In this document: positions 63,035 through 64,000 of the stretch, piece by piece
Position numbering within the stretch: the stretch's first letter is position 1
Layout: each line of letters opens with the position of its first letter
Assembly (NCBI RefSeq): GCF_002258785.1
Contig: NZ_NOYI01000011.1
Span: 176,073 to 240,072, forward strand
Direction of reading: 5' to 3'
DNA: 64,000 nucleotides
Source of the DNA: Rhodococcus sp. 06-235-1A
GTDB lineage: Bacteria; Actinomycetota; Actinomycetes; Mycobacteriales; Mycobacteriaceae
Made by a program: the position numbers and the translations under genes
The notes under the pieces: model-generated
Database searches by the model: none
Seen by the model: only the letters and a program-made list of their open reading frames with translations
What the model was told of the DNA's origin: nothing

Positions 63035-63754
63035 ATGACATCAATCGTCGATTCAGTGTTACCAGTTGCGTCCGTGCTCGAGGTGGCCTTCGACAACGGG
63101 TCTCTAGGGGGTGCCGACTGGTCGAACCGGGCCGTCGTGCTCGAAGCCTTGCCAAAGCCCCTGGTTGCGGGATACCCCGCAGAGGGGGCCTATGTACAGA
63201 TATGTGACGGAAGCGGCGGTATCGCCGCGTCAGGATGGTTCTCGGTGGACGAGCGCAATGCCACCGAGACCCATGCAAGCGTTGCTGTCGTGTGGCGTGA
63301 GCCGTTGATGGCCGTCGAGCACACCTACAAGAGCTGGACGGGGTTGGTGCGTCCACGTGACATCTCACCGGTCACAGTCTCACCGGGTACCGCTCCCGCG
63401 TGGTTCGGTGAGTACGTGCGGCCCATCCACGAACGGGCCGCTGTCGAACGGACCTTGCAGGCCGTACGCGAAAGCGCCAATACCGAGCGTGCGAACCATC
63501 ACGAGTGGGTTAGACGGTTGAACGAGTCCGCGTGCGAATGGGCGGACGAGAACAGTCTTTGCAGCGAGTTCGAGAGGTTCTGCGAACAGTGGGGGCTCGA
63601 AGGCCGAGAACGTGACTTCGATGTCACAGTTGATGTCACAGTTTCATTAACAATGACGCGACCGGCGCGTAGCCAAGAAGATGCGGGCGAGTCCGTAGAT
63701 CTCGACGATGTACGGGGCAGCATCTACGGGACAATTTCTCCTATCTTGATGTGA
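63035..63754 (+). CDS. Hypothetical protein of about 239 residues
   Basis: No known function. RBS GAGAGG twelve bases before ATG 63035. The N-terminal 125 residues look like a beta-rich domain (VLEVAFDNGSLGGADWSNRA, WTGLVRPRDISPVTVSPGTA). The C-terminal part is helical with acidic patches (ANHHEWVRRLNESACEWADE, FERFCEQWGLEGRERDF) and ends with strands DVTVDVTVSLTMTR and VDLDDVRGSIYG. That last layout is seen in small hypothetical proteins of actinobacterial mobile elements, from memory. Confidence 0.55.
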   Translation: MTSIVDSVLPVASVLEVAFDNGSLGGADWSNRAVVLEALPKPLVAGYPAEGAYVQICDGSGGIAASGWFSVDERNATETHASVAVVWREPLMAVEHTYKSWTGLVRPRDISPVTVSPGTAPAWFGEYVRPIHERAAVERTLQAVRESANTERANHHEWVRRLNESACEWADENSLCSEFERFCEQWGLEGRERDFDVTVDVTVSLTMTRPARSQEDAGESVDLDDVRGSIYGTISPILM

Positions 63755-63796
63755 ATTTCACTGTGGGGGAGTAGTAAAGCAGTATCGCAGTGGGGT

Positions 63797-63988
63797 GCGC
63801 GCAGCGTGCCCCACTGCGGATGCGGTTCATCGGTCGGGGCGCGCAGCGGTCCGAAAGTGTCCTGATATGAAACATATTGGGAGACAACCAAGATAGTTGA
63901 CCCGTTGGCCGTTGGCGCGCAGCGCCCGGCAAGGAAAGTCCGCATGAGGCCGCCTTGGCGGCCGGCTTCTGGCGGTGGGCGCGCAGCG
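63797..63988. repeat. Four copies of GCGCGCAGCG in the right-edge intergenic region
   Basis: Copies at 63797-63806, 63839-63848, 63915-63924 and 63979-63988, spaced 42, 76 and 64 bases. Two sit in palindromes: CAGTGGGG/CCCCACTG flanks the first, and GGTGGGCGC-GCA-GCGCCCACC (63975-63995) contains the last. The stretch from 63755 to the window end has no gene. They look like repetitive extragenic palindromes; the run may continue beyond the window. Confidence 0.7.
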
Positions 63989-64000
63989 CCCACCAGATCC

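Noticed and set aside
62710..63096. N-terminal extension of the SEC-C/HNH-like gene to 63096
   Set aside because: It would read through a stable hairpin and the divergent gene's ribosome site and start, and the extra residues look non-coding.
63797..63988. CRISPR or regular iteron array at the right edge
   Set aside because: The repeat core is only 10 bases and spacing is irregular (42, 76, 64); no cas or rep gene is in view.

Overview
The window looks like accessory DNA from a mycolic-acid actinobacterium, most likely Rhodococcus or a close relative. The evidence is high-GC coding on both strands, an antigen-85-type mycolyltransferase at the left edge, an MMPL transporter, a DUF3263-type protein, and paralogues of the mycobacterial fhaA/pstP/rodA/pbpA/pkn cell-wall signalling genes. 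I saw no rRNA, tRNA, CRISPR array or phage structural gene.

Layout. 0-4 kb: a secreted mycolyltransferase, a conserved unknown and a secreted GH1 glycosidase, all on the minus strand. 4-9 kb: a decayed zone. It has an SDR gene with a stop and a frameshift, colliding head to head with a 5'-trimmed TetR gene; a second SDR with two compensating frameshifts; and an IS630-type element with a frameshifted transposase. 9-14 kb: a TetR/MMPL efflux pair with a palindromic operator, a GGDEF diguanylate cyclase and a small unknown. 15-27 kb: a large minus-strand operon for importing and degrading a short branched or hydroxylated acid (complete Liv-type ABC importer, two 3-hydroxyacyl-CoA dehydrogenases, acetoacetyl-CoA synthetase, thiolase), facing a GAF/PucR-type regulator. 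27-34 kb: a cupin protein, an MFS transporter, a gene graveyard (collapsed malate synthase, acetyl-CoA synthetase tail, MFS tail), an IclR regulator, a divergent flavin monooxygenase/flavin reductase pair and an ISAs1 transposase remnant.

34-47 kb is a compact plus-strand catabolic cluster. It has a two-HTH MarR-type regulator, two CRP-like boxes, two carotenoid/lignostilbene-type oxygenases, a double SnoaL protein, two aldehyde dehydrogenases, an MFS importer, an alpha/beta hydrolase, an FAD aromatic hydroxylase, a maleylacetate reductase and an intradiol (hydroxyquinol-type) dioxygenase. Read together: cleave a C=C bond of an aromatic substrate to aldehydes, oxidise these to acids, hydroxylate to a trihydroxybenzene, open the ring, and reduce maleylacetate towards 3-oxoadipate.

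47-50 kb is a scar: a DUF3263-type gene with a nine-copy CGCGAC repeat, then remnants of an alpha/beta hydrolase and a C5-cytosine methyltransferase joined 5' to 5'.

50-60.5 kb holds the most unusual content: seven tightly coupled plus-strand genes. They encode an NYN-type nuclease, a DUF4407-like membrane protein, a DUF4407-like membrane domain fused to a Ser/Thr kinase, a membrane PP2C phosphatase, an FhaA-like FHA protein, a single-chain RodA(SEDS)-PbpA(transpeptidase) fusion, and an FHA-like protein. This is a streamlined accessory version of the housekeeping peptidoglycan phospho-signalling operon with a nuclease added; a stress-response or anti-phage role is inference. 60.5-64 kb carries unknown small proteins, a SEC-C/HNH-like protein, strong hairpins, and four copies of a GCGCGCAGCG repeat core at the right edge.
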